From contig URFH01000009.1 of the NCBI GenBank assembly GCA_900547155.1, positions 3,322-67,321 on the forward strand: 64,000 bases of DNA. The letters are read 5' to 3'. The notes under the pieces are model-generated. The model did not search any database. It saw nothing but the letters and a program-made list of their open reading frames with translations, and had not been told where the DNA came from. Position numbers and translations under genes: made by a program. Position 1 is the stretch's first letter, and every line of letters starts with the position of its first letter. This DNA comes from an uncultured bacterium (GTDB lineage Bacteria; Cyanobacteriota; Vampirovibrionia; Gastranaerophilales; Gastranaerophilaceae). Shown in pieces: positions 50,702 through 59,960 of the stretch.

Positions 50702-51355
50702 TTATATAACCTGTTTCAATTTTTCGTAAATTTCGTCAATAGAGCCGGTAGCGTCGAGTTTTACGAGCACACCGCGCTTTTCATAGAAATCAATAAGCGG
50801 AGCTGTTTGTGAAAAATATGTTTCAAAACGTTTTTTCGCAATTTCTTCCGTATCGTCTTTTCTTTGAACGAGTTCTGTCTGGCAGAAGTCGCAAACGCCC
50901 TCTTTTATAATAGGCATTGTTTTAATATTGAAAATAGCGCCGCATTTCGGGCAGGAACGCCGGTAAATAATACGTTCCATGAGATTTTCAATCGGAATAT
51001 CAAAATAAATCACGGTAGTTTTTACATCTTTTCCCGCGTCGATTTCTTTGAGCATTTCATCGAGAAGTTCCGCCTGCTCAAGGCTTCTGGGGAAACCGTC
51101 AAGTATAAAACCTTTTTGAACATCATCCTGTTTCAATCTGTCTTTGATGATATTCGCAACAACATTAACCGGAACGAGCTGGCCTTTTTCAACATAATCT
51201 TTTGCGATTTTTCCGGCTTCTGTGTTGTTTGCCATAGCTTCACGAAGCAGGGAGCCTGTATCAACATGGACAAACCCCGAATCAGCCGCCAGTTTTTTGG
51301 TTTGTGTACCTTTTCCGCTTGCCGGAGGCCCCATAAAAATAAGTTCTTTTTTCAT
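50702..51355 (-). CDS. adk: Adenylate kinase with zinc LID
   Basis: Interconverts AMP, ADP and ATP. P-loop GPPASGKGT (residues 9-17), AMP-binding DTGSLLR and DGFPRS. The LID domain carries four Cys (CPKC...CDFC), so it binds zinc structurally, as in Gram-positive and many other bacterial enzymes. 217 aa. GGGAG precedes the ATG. Co-transcribed with map. Confidence 0.96.
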   Translation of the reverse strand: MKKELIFMGPPASGKGTQTKKLAADSGFVHVDTGSLLREAMANNTEAGKIAKDYVEKGQLVPVNVVANIIKDRLKQDDVQKGFILDGFPRSLEQAELLDEMLKEIDAGKDVKTTVIYFDIPIENLMERIIYRRSCPKCGAIFNIKTMPIIKEGVCDFCQTELVQRKDDTEEIAKKRFETYFSQTAPLIDFYEKRGVLVKLDATGSIDEIYEKLKQVI

Positions 51356-51424
51356 ATAAACTCCCTTTCATTGCTATGAATAAATCTTAACACTTTAAAA
51401 ATATGTGACAATAATATATTTGAA

Positions 51425-52117
51425 CTAATCGCTGAATCTGAACTTAACAAGCGCCCAAATCGCATGAATTCCGTCAAACCAGGTGATTTTTTTGCCCTCT
51501 GCATACTCTCTTCCGTAATAAGAAACAGGCAGTTCGTACAAACGGGCGTTTCTTTTCAGGACTTTTGCCGTAATTTCGGGCTCAAAATCAAATCTGTCCG
51601 ATTTTATTTCAATCCCTTTCAAAAAGTCCGTGCGAAAAGCCTTATAACAGGTTTCCATGTCCGTCAAAGTCGTGTTGTAGAGGATATTTGTTATAAGAGT
51701 GAGGAGCCTGTTGCCCATCAGGTGCGTAAACATGAACGAACGCGATGGTTTTCCGCCGGAAAGCCTTGAGCCGTAGACAACATCCGCCTTATCTTCAAGA
51801 ATAAGCCTCAAAAGCTCATCATAATCCTTGGGATCGTACTCCAAATCAGCGTCCTGAATAACCATAATATCGCCGGTCATGTGTTTCATTGCGGTTCTGA
51901 TTGCAGCACCTTTGCCCTGATTTGTTTCATGGTAAAAAACTTTGTATTTTTCTTCATATTTTTTCAATAAATCCGTGCTGCCGTCAAAAGACGAATCGTC
52001 AACAAAAATTATCTCTTTTTCCAGCCCGCAAAACGGCGCCTGTTCGATTTTTTCCACGATTTTGTCCAAAGTTTCAATTTCATTGTAAACCGGAACGATA
52101 ATGCTGATTTTTTCCAT
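51425..52117 (-). CDS. Family 2 glycosyltransferase (polyprenyl-phosphate sugar transferase type)
   Basis: GT-A enzyme of 230 aa: ISIIVPVYNEIETL start, EIIFVDDSSFDGS (donor binding), DIMVIQDADLEYDPKD with the DxD-like DAD, VYGSRLSGG and TLTDMETCYKAFR. The overall sequence matches dolichol-phosphate mannosyltransferase-like proteins that charge a lipid carrier; no C-terminal membrane helices. AGGAG five bases before the ATG at 52117 fixes the start; the longer frame beginning at 52225 is rejected. The following sugar acceptor is unknown. Confidence 0.88.
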   Translation of the reverse strand: MEKISIIVPVYNEIETLDKIVEKIEQAPFCGLEKEIIFVDDSSFDGSTDLLKKYEEKYKVFYHETNQGKGAAIRTAMKHMTGDIMVIQDADLEYDPKDYDELLRLILEDKADVVYGSRLSGGKPSRSFMFTHLMGNRLLTLITNILYNTTLTDMETCYKAFRTDFLKGIEIKSDRFDFEPEITAKVLKRNARLYELPVSYYGREYAEGKKITWFDGIHAIWALVKFRFSD

Positions 52118-52261
52118 ATAAACTCCTATGTAATTCATTTGTTCTGCAAATTTAGCACGGATATCGGCGATTTTGCTGCCCTGAAACCGATTCGGTGCGA
52201 CAATCGATATTAAATTATCATACATGTAGTATATTGCATTTTAAATTTGCTAAAAATATTG

Positions 52262-52267
52262 TATAAT
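52262..52267 (+). promoter_or_regulatory. -10 box of the HD-GYP operon
   Basis: TATAAT 28 bp before the ATG at 52295. No good -35 at standard spacing. Confidence 0.4.
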
Positions 52268-52294
52268 CAAATTGAGAATATGTTAAGGGTCAAA

Positions 52295-54031
52295 ATGGAA
52301 GAGTCAATAAAATCACAGGAAATTAATTCTGCACCTGCAAGCAAACTGCACAAATTGTTCGAAAGACTGGACACAGAAAGCACACAGGTTCTTTACAATG
52401 AGGCAAAAAGCCTCCACGAATTTTTGCTGAACACAAAATTTTACGGGCTGATTTCCCAGAATCTTTCCCTGATGGGGGTTCTGGAGTACAAACTCAACAA
52501 CGGAAGCTACAAAACAGCCCTGAACATGCTAGAAGATGCAAAATTCCTCGCAGAAAATGCACGCGACCTTTCTGCGCAAAAAATAAATTTCTATTGCCGC
52601 GCAAGCGTTTTTTCGGGCGAAAAAAATTACTCTGAAGCGCTCGCAAACCTGAAAAGAGCCATGGAAATTTCGGTGGAAGACGGTTTTCTGGACGGCAAAA
52701 TAAAACTGCTTATTGAAAAAGTCCAAACAGAAAATAACGGCGAAAACGGCTCCTATGAACCGCAAAAACCGGTCACAGCGCTGCTTAACGTAGCAAGAAC
52801 GCTCGCTGCGGAAACAAGTTTGGATTTATTGCTGGAAAGAATCGCTCAGGAAATCAAAAAAGTTCTAAATGCTGACAGATGTTCGGTTTTCATCCTTGAT
52901 AAAGACAAAAATCAGCTCTGGTCAAAGGTTGCGCTGGGGCTTGAAAGCAAAGAAATCAGATTTGACGCTGATAAAGGGCTTGCAGGCTTTGTTGCAAAAA
53001 CAGGCGAAATCGTAAATATTAAAAACGCGTACGAGGATTCCCGTTTTAACCCCGAAATCGACTCAAAAACAGGCTACAAGACAGAAACCATTCTTTGCAT
53101 GCCGATGAGGAACATAAAACATGAAATTCTCGGTGTTTTTCAGGTTTTGAACAAAATTAACGGCACATTCACCCGCGAAGACGAGGAAATGCTAATCGCA
53201 ATCGGAACCAGCGCGGGAATTGCGATTGAAAACGCAAGGCTTTTTGATTCGCAGCAAAAAATGATTGAAACCCAGAAACAGCTGTTCAAAAGCTTTATTG
53301 ACACGCTCGCTGCCTCCATCGACGCCCGTGACAAAATCACAGCAGGTCATTCCAGCCGTGTAAAAATGTATTCGGAGTTGATTTGCGAGGATTTAAACCT
53401 TGAAAAATCGCAAAAAGACAATGTCATCCATGGCGCAATCCTCCATGATATCGGAAAAATAGGGATTCGCGACGCAGTTCTCCAAAAAGAGGGCAAACTC
53501 ACCGACGAAGAATACAAACACATTCAGGAGCACGTAAAAATCACCTACGATATCCTGAACAAGGTTTATCTTTCGGAGGAATTCAAAGAAGTCGCTGAAA
53601 TCGCCTCCAGCCACCACGAAAAATACGACGGAACCGGCTATTTCAGAAAACTTGCGGGCGAAAATATCTGCCTCGGAGGCAGAATCCTCGCTGTCAGCGA
53701 TGTTTTTGACGCAATCACCTCAAAACGCCACTACCGTGACAAAATGCCTATCAAAGATGCACTTTCAATCATCAAAAACGGCTCGGGAAAACACTTTGAC
53801 CCGAAAATTGTTGATTCTTTCTTTAGAATAAGGCTGGACAGGCTTGTGCAGGTATTTTTGAGCGAAGTGGATTGGGAATTGCAGCCCGAAGACGAAATAT
53901 TACTCGCAAAGTACAATGTCGGTTATCTTTATGATTTAATAACATCAAAAGAGCCGGAAAATTTCAGTGAAGAAGAAAGAAAATTCTTTGAAATTTTCAA
54001 CCACTACTACAATTGCAAAGCAGGAAACTAA
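52295..54031 (+). CDS. GAF and HD-GYP domain protein (putative c-di-GMP phosphodiesterase)
   Basis: About 578 aa. N-terminal helical, partly TPR-like region (about 1-150), a GAF domain (about 160-320; RCSVFILDKDKNQLWSKVAL, FRADKGLAGFV-like segment, ILCMPMRN), then a complete HD-GYP domain: HDIGKIGI, HHEKYDGTGYFRKLAGE, ILAVSDVFDAITSKRHYRD and HFDP. The diagnostic HD and GYP (here GTGYF) residues are in place, so c-di-GMP hydrolysis is likely. The first gene of an operon with the exported TPR protein (4 bp gap) and a NarL-type regulator. AAGGGT precedes the ATG; TTG/ATG codons further up are alternatives. Confidence 0.88.
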   Translation: MEESIKSQEINSAPASKLHKLFERLDTESTQVLYNEAKSLHEFLLNTKFYGLISQNLSLMGVLEYKLNNGSYKTALNMLEDAKFLAENARDLSAQKINFYCRASVFSGEKNYSEALANLKRAMEISVEDGFLDGKIKLLIEKVQTENNGENGSYEPQKPVTALLNVARTLAAETSLDLLLERIAQEIKKVLNADRCSVFILDKDKNQLWSKVALGLESKEIRFDADKGLAGFVAKTGEIVNIKNAYEDSRFNPEIDSKTGYKTETILCMPMRNIKHEILGVFQVLNKINGTFTREDEEMLIAIGTSAGIAIENARLFDSQQKMIETQKQLFKSFIDTLAASIDARDKITAGHSSRVKMYSELICEDLNLEKSQKDNVIHGAILHDIGKIGIRDAVLQKEGKLTDEEYKHIQEHVKITYDILNKVYLSEEFKEVAEIASSHHEKYDGTGYFRKLAGENICLGGRILAVSDVFDAITSKRHYRDKMPIKDALSIIKNGSGKHFDPKIVDSFFRIRLDRLVQVFLSEVDWELQPEDEILLAKYNVGYLYDLITSKEPENFSEEERKFFEIFNHYYNCKAGN

Positions 54032-54035
54032 TTTT

Positions 54036-55637
54036 ATGCGTAAAAAATTAATAAAAACCATGGCAATTTTGATATCTTTGAGCTGCGCGCCGGCTATTGT
54101 GCATTCAGCGGAAACAAATGCCGTAAACCAAAAAGCCGGTTCATACGCTTTCACAAACGATAACATGAAACAAATCAAAAACAGCGGATTGGCGAATGAT
54201 TTGTTCAAAATTATCACATTTTCCCAACCCGCGGATTCTTTCAGGGCCGGCTCCTCAGCAATGAGCTCCACAAAACAATACGAAGCAGCAAATCAGAAAT
54301 TTTCGCAAGGAAACATCACTGCCGCGTATAAAGATTACAAATCCGTCTTAAATACCAACAAAAGCGACGATTTTGTTTATCTCGGATTCGCCTACAAACT
54401 CGCAAATCTCGGGCTTTTCTCACTTGCACAGGAATCTATAAACAATATCTGCAACACAGGGCTTTATAAAACCCAGATTGAGCTGATTAAAAAGGTTTTC
54501 TTCCCGACAATGGCGCTTTCTTACGATGAAGAAATTTATCTTGCGCAGTGTTACACAGAAATTTATTTTAACAATCTGGCGTTTGAAGTTGTGCGTGAAT
54601 TGAGCAAAAATTCGGCACTTTTGAAAAAATCCGACTATGCAAATTACATTCTTGCCCAGGCGTATTTGAATTTGAAAGAATACGGAAAAGCAATGAGCTC
54701 AATCAACAAAGCCCTCTCCATGAGCGACAATAACGCAAATTATCTAAAGCTCAAAGCCCAGATTTATTGCGAAAACAACAAATATAACGACGCAATCAAG
54801 ACGGTTGACAGCATTCTTGCCCAGAATGTCAACGTGATGAACTACAATCAGGATATTGAAGCACTAAAATACTTTATCCTTGCCAGAGCAACCCGCGATA
54901 AAACAAAATCCAAATATTACCTTGCGAACTATTTCCTGAAAAGCTCTGAGACCCAAAGAGCAATCAAAGAGCTAAATCAGAACGTATTTTCAAACAAAAA
55001 AGACTACCAGTCCTACACAACGCTTGGCGATATATATTTAGCGCAGCGTGACTCGGTAAAAGCGATGGATATGTATCAAAAAGCCTTTAAAATCAAGAAA
55101 AACGATACAAATGTGCTCATCGGAATCGGAAATGTTTATATGGCGCAAAACAACCATAAAACAGCTCTGGACTATTTTCTAAAAGCAGCGAAAAAAGATA
55201 AAAATAATGAAAAAGCGTTCATAAACGCAGCACTCTGCTACAAAGCAACGGGTGTGCCCGCTAAATCAAGCGAATTCTCCCAGAAAGCGCTCAAAATAAA
55301 CCCCGAATCCGACTATGTTTATTACACAATGGCGCAGATTGACGAGGTTTACGCGACAAATTACCTGAAAAAAGCACTGACCATCAACCCGATGAACACA
55401 GAAGCCTGGCTTGATTTGTCCTACAATGCGATTAAAAACCGCCAGTCGGGTTATGCACGTGAATATCTTCAGCCGGTAAAATATCTTGATAAAAATAATT
55501 ACAGATATTACTACATTTCCGGCCTGATTAAAAAACAGGAAGGCGACCTCACCGGTGCTGACAACGATTTCACAAAATCACACAACCTCAACCCCTCTTT
55601 TACAGAGGCGCTGAAAGAGCTTTCATCAGGATTGTAA
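54036..55637 (+). CDS. Exported TPR protein (533 aa)
   Basis: Signal peptide at residues 1-26 (IKTMAILISLSCAPAIVHSA). The rest is TPR-type repeats, for example ANYILAQAYLNLKEYGKAMS, YTTLGDIYLAQRDSVKAMDM, AFINAALCYKATGVPAKSSE. The ATG at 54036 is chosen because AGGAAA lies nine bases before it and it gives a classical signal peptide; the frame opens earlier inside the HD-GYP gene. Lies between HD-GYP and response regulator genes, suggesting an envelope input or output for that signalling unit. Confidence 0.85.
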   Translation: MRKKLIKTMAILISLSCAPAIVHSAETNAVNQKAGSYAFTNDNMKQIKNSGLANDLFKIITFSQPADSFRAGSSAMSSTKQYEAANQKFSQGNITAAYKDYKSVLNTNKSDDFVYLGFAYKLANLGLFSLAQESINNICNTGLYKTQIELIKKVFFPTMALSYDEEIYLAQCYTEIYFNNLAFEVVRELSKNSALLKKSDYANYILAQAYLNLKEYGKAMSSINKALSMSDNNANYLKLKAQIYCENNKYNDAIKTVDSILAQNVNVMNYNQDIEALKYFILARATRDKTKSKYYLANYFLKSSETQRAIKELNQNVFSNKKDYQSYTTLGDIYLAQRDSVKAMDMYQKAFKIKKNDTNVLIGIGNVYMAQNNHKTALDYFLKAAKKDKNNEKAFINAALCYKATGVPAKSSEFSQKALKINPESDYVYYTMAQIDEVYATNYLKKALTINPMNTEAWLDLSYNAIKNRQSGYAREYLQPVKYLDKNNYRYYYISGLIKKQEGDLTGADNDFTKSHNLNPSFTEALKELSSGL

Positions 55638-55638
55638 T

Positions 55639-56277
55639 ATGAACAAACTGCTTATCGTTGAAGACCACGCATTGACCAGATTTGCTTTGAAATCAGCTTT
55701 TGAACTGCCTGATTTTGAAGTTTTTGAGGCAGAAAATGCCTCCTGCGCGCTTGAATGCGTAAAAAATAACGCAATTGACGTAATTTTGATGGATTTGGGG
55801 CTTCCTGATTTTAACGGAATCGAAGCAACACAAAAAATCAAACAAAAAAACAGCAGCATAAAAATAATAATCCTCACTTCCCATGAAAAAAAGGAGGAAG
55901 TGCTGGATTCATTAAAAGCAGGCGCAAACGCATACTGCTCAAAAGACATTGCGCCTGAAAAACTTATAGAAGTCGTAAAATCAGTACTTAACGGTGACGC
56001 ATGGTTTGATGCCAAAGTTGCAAAAATCGTGCTGGAAGCGGCATCTTCCGGTGCTACGGCAGAAATTGAAACACCGAATGCGGAAACAAACCTCACAATG
56101 CGCGAAAAACAGGTGCTCTCGCTGATTGTCGAGGGGATGAACAACCACGAAATCGCAAAAAAGCTCGACGTAAGCGTCAACACAACAAAAGCCCATGTCT
56201 GCAACATCCTCCAGAAGCTCTCCGTTCAAGACCGCACGCAGGCTGCAATAAAAGCCCTCAAAGACAAAATCATCTAA
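55639..56277 (+). CDS. NarL/FixJ-type response regulator
   Basis: Receiver domain (residues 1-120) with Asp pair EDH, phospho-acceptor Asp51 in VILMDLGLPDFNGIE, Thr/Ser at LTSHEK and Lys in CSKDIAPE, then a LuxR-type helix-turn-helix (TMREKQVLSLIVEGMNNHEI, VSVNTTKAHVCNILQKLSVQ). 212 aa. The start codon overlaps the stop region of the TPR gene closely (one base between). The cognate kinase is not adjacent; the sensor kinases at 11323 and 44299 are candidates only. Confidence 0.92.
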   Translation: MNKLLIVEDHALTRFALKSAFELPDFEVFEAENASCALECVKNNAIDVILMDLGLPDFNGIEATQKIKQKNSSIKIIILTSHEKKEEVLDSLKAGANAYCSKDIAPEKLIEVVKSVLNGDAWFDAKVAKIVLEAASSGATAEIETPNAETNLTMREKQVLSLIVEGMNNHEIAKKLDVSVNTTKAHVCNILQKLSVQDRTQAAIKALKDKII

Positions 56278-56356
56278 CCGGGCTAGCCTTTTTGCTATTT
56301 AACTCCTTATTTAAACGTGATATTTTCAATCCGTAACATAATTCAAGGAGTTTAAA

Positions 56357-56668
56357 ATGAGCCACGGAAAACACAAAGCCAAGTACATGAAACATTTTTT
56401 CGTAAAAAGTTTCTTGATAAGTTTAGTTTTGCTGATTTTGGTCTGCATTTGCAGCGCGTTTACATTTGACTGGCAGGCAGCGCTTGCTGAAAGACTTTAC
56501 GGCATGGATTCTGATGATTACGCACAAATCCTCGCCCTTACCATGGGAATCTGGAAAATATTAATCGTCCAATTCACGCTTGTGCCTGCGATTGCCGCAT
56601 TTTTCATCGCAAAACACATTGAAAAACATCACGCAGATGAAAACGATGACTGCGGCTGCGGCTGTTAG
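56357..56668 (+). CDS. Small membrane protein with Cys-rich tail (103 aa)
   Basis: Two membrane helices, FLISLVLLILVCICSAFTFD (about 15-34) and ILIVQFTLVPAIAAFFIA (about 70-88), and a C-terminal tail HHADENDDCGCGC with His, Asp and three Cys that could bind metal. The N terminus is His/Lys-rich. No family recognised. AAGGAG precedes the ATG. A terminator follows at 56691. Confidence 0.75.
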   Translation: MSHGKHKAKYMKHFFVKSFLISLVLLILVCICSAFTFDWQAALAERLYGMDSDDYAQILALTMGIWKILIVQFTLVPAIAAFFIAKHIEKHHADENDDCGCGC

Positions 56669-56690
56669 TTATTGAAAGATTTACCTCGCA

Positions 56691-56721
56691 AAAGCGGCGC
56701 TTTTTGGCGCTGCTTTTTTGT
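56691..56721 (+). terminator. Terminator after the Cys-tail membrane protein
   Basis: AGCGGCGC and GCGCTGCT pair over 8 bp (one G-U) around a T loop, followed by six T. Because of the flanking A and T runs it can also serve the convergent kinase-like gene ending at 56724. Confidence 0.8.
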
Positions 56722-56723
56722 TA

Positions 56724-57389
56724 TCAGTCCAATCTACCCGAATCCAGCACTTCCTGAACGCGCTCAACCATCTTTTTATGGATATCTTCAACCGGCAAAG
56801 TCCCGTCAATCGAGATAAAGTTATAAAGCGACTTCATTTTTTCATATTCATCAAGGCATTTGTCCTGATAAATCTTGAAACTGCTGTAAAAATCCGAGCT
56901 CAGCCCGATATCACGCCCTGATTCCCAATAATCAAGCCCTGTTGTGCCAATTACGCGTTTTAAAAGGATATCAATCGGCACATCAAGATAAAATACCAAA
57001 TCCGGCTCCGGAGCAAAGCTATAAAGCTCTTTTACCCATTCAAAATCCTGCCCGCGCACAACATCTCGGGCAAACGCAGTATAAGTATAGCGGTCAAGCA
57101 ATACCACAAAACCGGCATTAAGCGCCGGAATGATAGTATTTTCGAGCCTGTCGGCAAAATCCGCAGCGTACAAAAGGCTGAAAGTCGTTGCGTTGAGGAG
57201 ATTTCTGTCTTTTGCGTCGTCAATAACATTCGCAATAAGCCGTGAAGTCTTCCATTCACTGACCATGCAGCCGTAACTTTTGTCCTCAATCCATCTTTTT
57301 AACAGATTAATCTGGGTCGATTTGCCGGAACCGTCCGTTCCTTCGATAACTATAAGCAATCCGGGATATTTTTTGTTGTTTTGCTCCAT
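56724..57389 (-). CDS. Thymidylate kinase-like protein, downstream copy
   Basis: P-loop kinase of 221 aa: IEGTDGSGKSTQ at the N terminus, then EWKTSRLIANVID, FADRLE, VLLDRYTYTAFARD and VFYLDVPIDILLKR, the order of motifs in the dTMP kinase family. The ATG at 57389 shares its A with the stop of the preceding kinase gene, so the pair is translationally coupled. The DRY motif is followed by TYTAFARD rather than the usual S-x-A-Y-Q, and EWK replaces the REPG of classical Tmk, so the substrate may not be dTMP. Confidence 0.75.
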   Translation of the reverse strand: MEQNNKKYPGLLIVIEGTDGSGKSTQINLLKRWIEDKSYGCMVSEWKTSRLIANVIDDAKDRNLLNATTFSLLYAADFADRLENTIIPALNAGFVVLLDRYTYTAFARDVVRGQDFEWVKELYSFAPEPDLVFYLDVPIDILLKRVIGTTGLDYWESGRDIGLSSDFYSSFKIYQDKCLDEYEKMKSLYNFISIDGTLPVEDIHKKMVERVQEVLDSGRLD

Positions 57390-58060
57390 TATATATTTAT
57401 TCCTTTTTTCGCGAGGCAATCTCTGACGAGTTCGCGCATTTTAACCTGTTTTGCATGAATTGACTGCTGTGCATCTATTTTTACAAGCCCGAATTCCTCG
57501 ACCATTTGCAGATATTCGGCATTTACCATATTCTGGAAAATAACATAGCTTTTGTAAGGGTTGTTGCTCAATTTCAAATCCATTCCCGCCTCATAAAAGC
57601 TCGGTGTCCGGTTTGCACAGATTCTTTCGAGCGAAGTTTCGGCGTTTATGCTGTAATAAAGCGTCAAATCCGGCTTTACAGCAAAACCGTACATATTTCG
57701 CACCCAGTTTTTGTCCACGCCTCTGGCAACATCCCTTGCAAAAGCCGTGTAAACGTACCTGTCAGCAAGCACTATGAAGCCCGCTTTCAATGCAGGAATA
57801 ATAATCTGCTCCAGTCTGTCCGCAAAATCAACCGCATGCAGAAGACTGAACGTCCTCGGGCTTAAAAGATTCTTTTTTTTGGCCTTTTTTGTGGTTTGAG
57901 AGATGAGTTCCGAGGAATTCCACTCCGTAAAAATCACATCAAGCCCTTTTGATTGCAGCCAGTCGCGAAGAATCGCCAGCTGGGTGGATTTTCCCGAACC
58001 GTCAATCCCCTCAACACAAATCAATGTGCCCTCTAAATTATGCTCGTTGAATAATCTCAA
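57389..58060 (-). CDS. Thymidylate kinase-like protein, upstream copy
   Basis: Paralogue of the gene just downstream: VEGIDGSGKSTQLAI, TEWNSSELISQ, FADRLEQIIIPALKAGFIVL, ADRYVYTAFARDVARG and TLYYSINAETSLERI. 223 aa. Again EWN stands where REPG is expected and TAFARD after DRY. Both copies share these departures, so they diverged after the change. Either one could be the cell's dTMP kinase, or both may act on another nucleotide; which is open. Upstream 58061-58133 is AT-rich. Confidence 0.75.
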   Translation of the reverse strand: MRLFNEHNLEGTLICVEGIDGSGKSTQLAILRDWLQSKGLDVIFTEWNSSELISQTTKKAKKKNLLSPRTFSLLHAVDFADRLEQIIIPALKAGFIVLADRYVYTAFARDVARGVDKNWVRNMYGFAVKPDLTLYYSINAETSLERICANRTPSFYEAGMDLKLSNNPYKSYVIFQNMVNAEYLQMVEEFGLVKIDAQQSIHAKQVKMRELVRDCLAKKGINI

Positions 58061-58133
58061 AACCGCCCCTTTTTACTTAAATTATTCTTTTTATTTTAAC
58101 ATATTATTGAAAAAGTTCAAAGTAACCGGTTGT

Positions 58134-58418
58134 TTAATGATTTCTTATTGAATATTCGTAATTGTCCAGTTCTTCTTTTTCCGCGTCATTAATCTTTTTG
58201 AGCTCCTCAAAGTAAATATCCGAGGGCATTTCGAGCCAATCAGCCTTATGAGCAAGAGCTTCGCGCCTTTGTGCGTATTTATATTCAATCTCCTCGCGCC
58301 CGTTCATTGCCGGAGAGCAAAAATCGCAATCATCAAGCTCTTTAAATGACACATTTTTCGTTTTATTTATTGAAAAATTACTGTTTGAAAAACCCACGGG
58401 GATAGTTTTTGTAATCAT
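58134..58418 (-). CDS. Unknown 94-aa protein
   Basis: Thr/Ser/Asn-rich first 30 residues (MITKTIPVGFSNSNFSINKT), then a charged helical region with EYKYAQRREALAHKADWLEM and KKINDAEKEELDNYEYS. Two Cys at CDFC near residue 31. No signal peptide, no membrane helix, no family recognised. AGAGGTAAC is upstream of the ATG. Confidence 0.6.
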   Translation of the reverse strand: MITKTIPVGFSNSNFSINKTKNVSFKELDDCDFCSPAMNGREEIEYKYAQRREALAHKADWLEMPSDIYFEELKKINDAEKEELDNYEYSIRNH

Positions 58419-58632
58419 AGTTACCTCTCTTATACATATGACCTATTAAACACCGTAATTATTAATTTTTGCTATCTTTTAAGTTTATTTTGAAAAAAAT
58501 TTACATATCAGCTCATAAAATTGACTTAAATGCGTTTTTTTGTTAATTTTTGTATAAATATGCCGTCACACTAGCAAATATTGGGATTTAGCTGCTTTAT
58601 TCAGCTGGAGAAGAATAGAAAGGTTTATATTA

Positions 58633-59931
58633 TTGACAAATATCAACGCATTTTTCAACCATTTTGCCAATAAATCAACACTGCCGCAAATTCAGGAAAA
58701 GAAACAAAAAACAGAAAAACAGGAAGTAAAAGAACTTTTACAAAATCCCGAAGACCCGCTTGCGAAGTATCCTTTGAGGGGATTTGGCTACGCAAACGAA
58801 ATCGGGGCAGCTCTTTCAGCAATGCCCGGATGGGGAAAAACCGCTGAAGCCTTGCTCTGGGTGCCGGCGTTGATGTATCTGGGCGCGGATATTTTCGACA
58901 AGTACTCCAGAGGCAAGGAAGGCAACTATTCCAAGCCCGCCGTAGATAAAGCGGTCGAACAGGCAACTTTTCAGGCGCTTGCCAGCGTAATTTTGCCGAC
59001 TGCAGCCGTAAAAATGGGGCAAAAACTCGCCGGTTATGCAGCTAAATACGACGGTTCCAACCTCACCGCAAGCGCGCAGGAAGAATTGTACAGAAAACTT
59101 CTCGATGATTTTGATAAAGGGCGTTTTGCAAAATCAGATTACACAAAAACAGCGGCTGACGGCAAATCTACCGTAAGAAAAGGCGTTGACCGGATGATGA
59201 ACAAAGTTTTGTCCGAAGATTTTGACAAACTGCTCAACGATACGGCTCATGACCTAAAAACAGAAGGAATCTGGCCTAAAGTCAAAAGATTTTTCACGCA
59301 CACCTCAAGACCGGTTTCGTGCGCGACATCAGACCGGAACGATGTGGTCAATTTTGTTAAAAAGAAATCCGAAGAAATTTTCGACCTGCAAAATCAGCTC
59401 GAAAACATTTCTGAAAGTGAAACATCCAAACTGAAACCCGAGGTTTTGAAAAGATATAACAAAGCCGCTAAAAATATCGACGTTAAAGTTCAGGAACTCA
59501 TAAAAGAGAACCCGTCTTTTGTATTGAAAAAGATTTTAAACAGCTACAATCCGGCAATGAAGCCGCTTGAAGCTGAAATCATTAAAAAATACAGCGGTGA
59601 CAGCCTCAAAGTCCTGCTAAAAGACAACAAAGCCTGCTCTGCTTTGCTTGAGGAGCTTATGAAAAATCCGGAATCGCAAAAAGCAATCATTGAGCACACT
59701 AAAAAGGTTAAAATTGCACGTGACGCGCTGCGGCCTCTTTTGAAAACAAGAGAAATGCGCCTCGGATGGCTGAAAACAGCCGGCGGATTCGCTGCACTGG
59801 CTTGCCTTGCGATTCCGATTGACCATTTTGTCCACAAATACATTATCCAAAAGGCAGTTGCGCCCGCACTTGAAAATGTTGAAAAATTCAACAAAAATTT
59901 CAAGAAAAACCATGAAACAAAAAATGCCTGA
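58633..59931 (+). CDS. Unknown 432-aa protein with two hydrophobic segments
   Basis: Starts MTNINAFFNHFANKS from a TTG with AAAGG nine bases upstream. A hydrophobic segment around residues 75-90 (ALLWVPALMYLGADIF), another near 115-130 (ASVILPTAAVKMGQ) and a C-terminal one near 383-400 (AGGFAALACLAIPI) suggest membrane attachment; between lie long charged helices. No family recognised. It is one of the unknowns with short hydrophobic N termini in this genome. Followed 83 bp later by the SLH protein. Confidence 0.7.
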   Translation: MTNINAFFNHFANKSTLPQIQEKKQKTEKQEVKELLQNPEDPLAKYPLRGFGYANEIGAALSAMPGWGKTAEALLWVPALMYLGADIFDKYSRGKEGNYSKPAVDKAVEQATFQALASVILPTAAVKMGQKLAGYAAKYDGSNLTASAQEELYRKLLDDFDKGRFAKSDYTKTAADGKSTVRKGVDRMMNKVLSEDFDKLLNDTAHDLKTEGIWPKVKRFFTHTSRPVSCATSDRNDVVNFVKKKSEEIFDLQNQLENISESETSKLKPEVLKRYNKAAKNIDVKVQELIKENPSFVLKKILNSYNPAMKPLEAEIIKKYSGDSLKVLLKDNKACSALLEELMKNPESQKAIIEHTKKVKIARDALRPLLKTREMRLGWLKTAGGFAALACLAIPIDHFVHKYIIQKAVAPALENVEKFNKNFKKNHETKNA

Positions 59932-59960
59932 GCGTTTCGTATGCAATACTTTACAAATAC

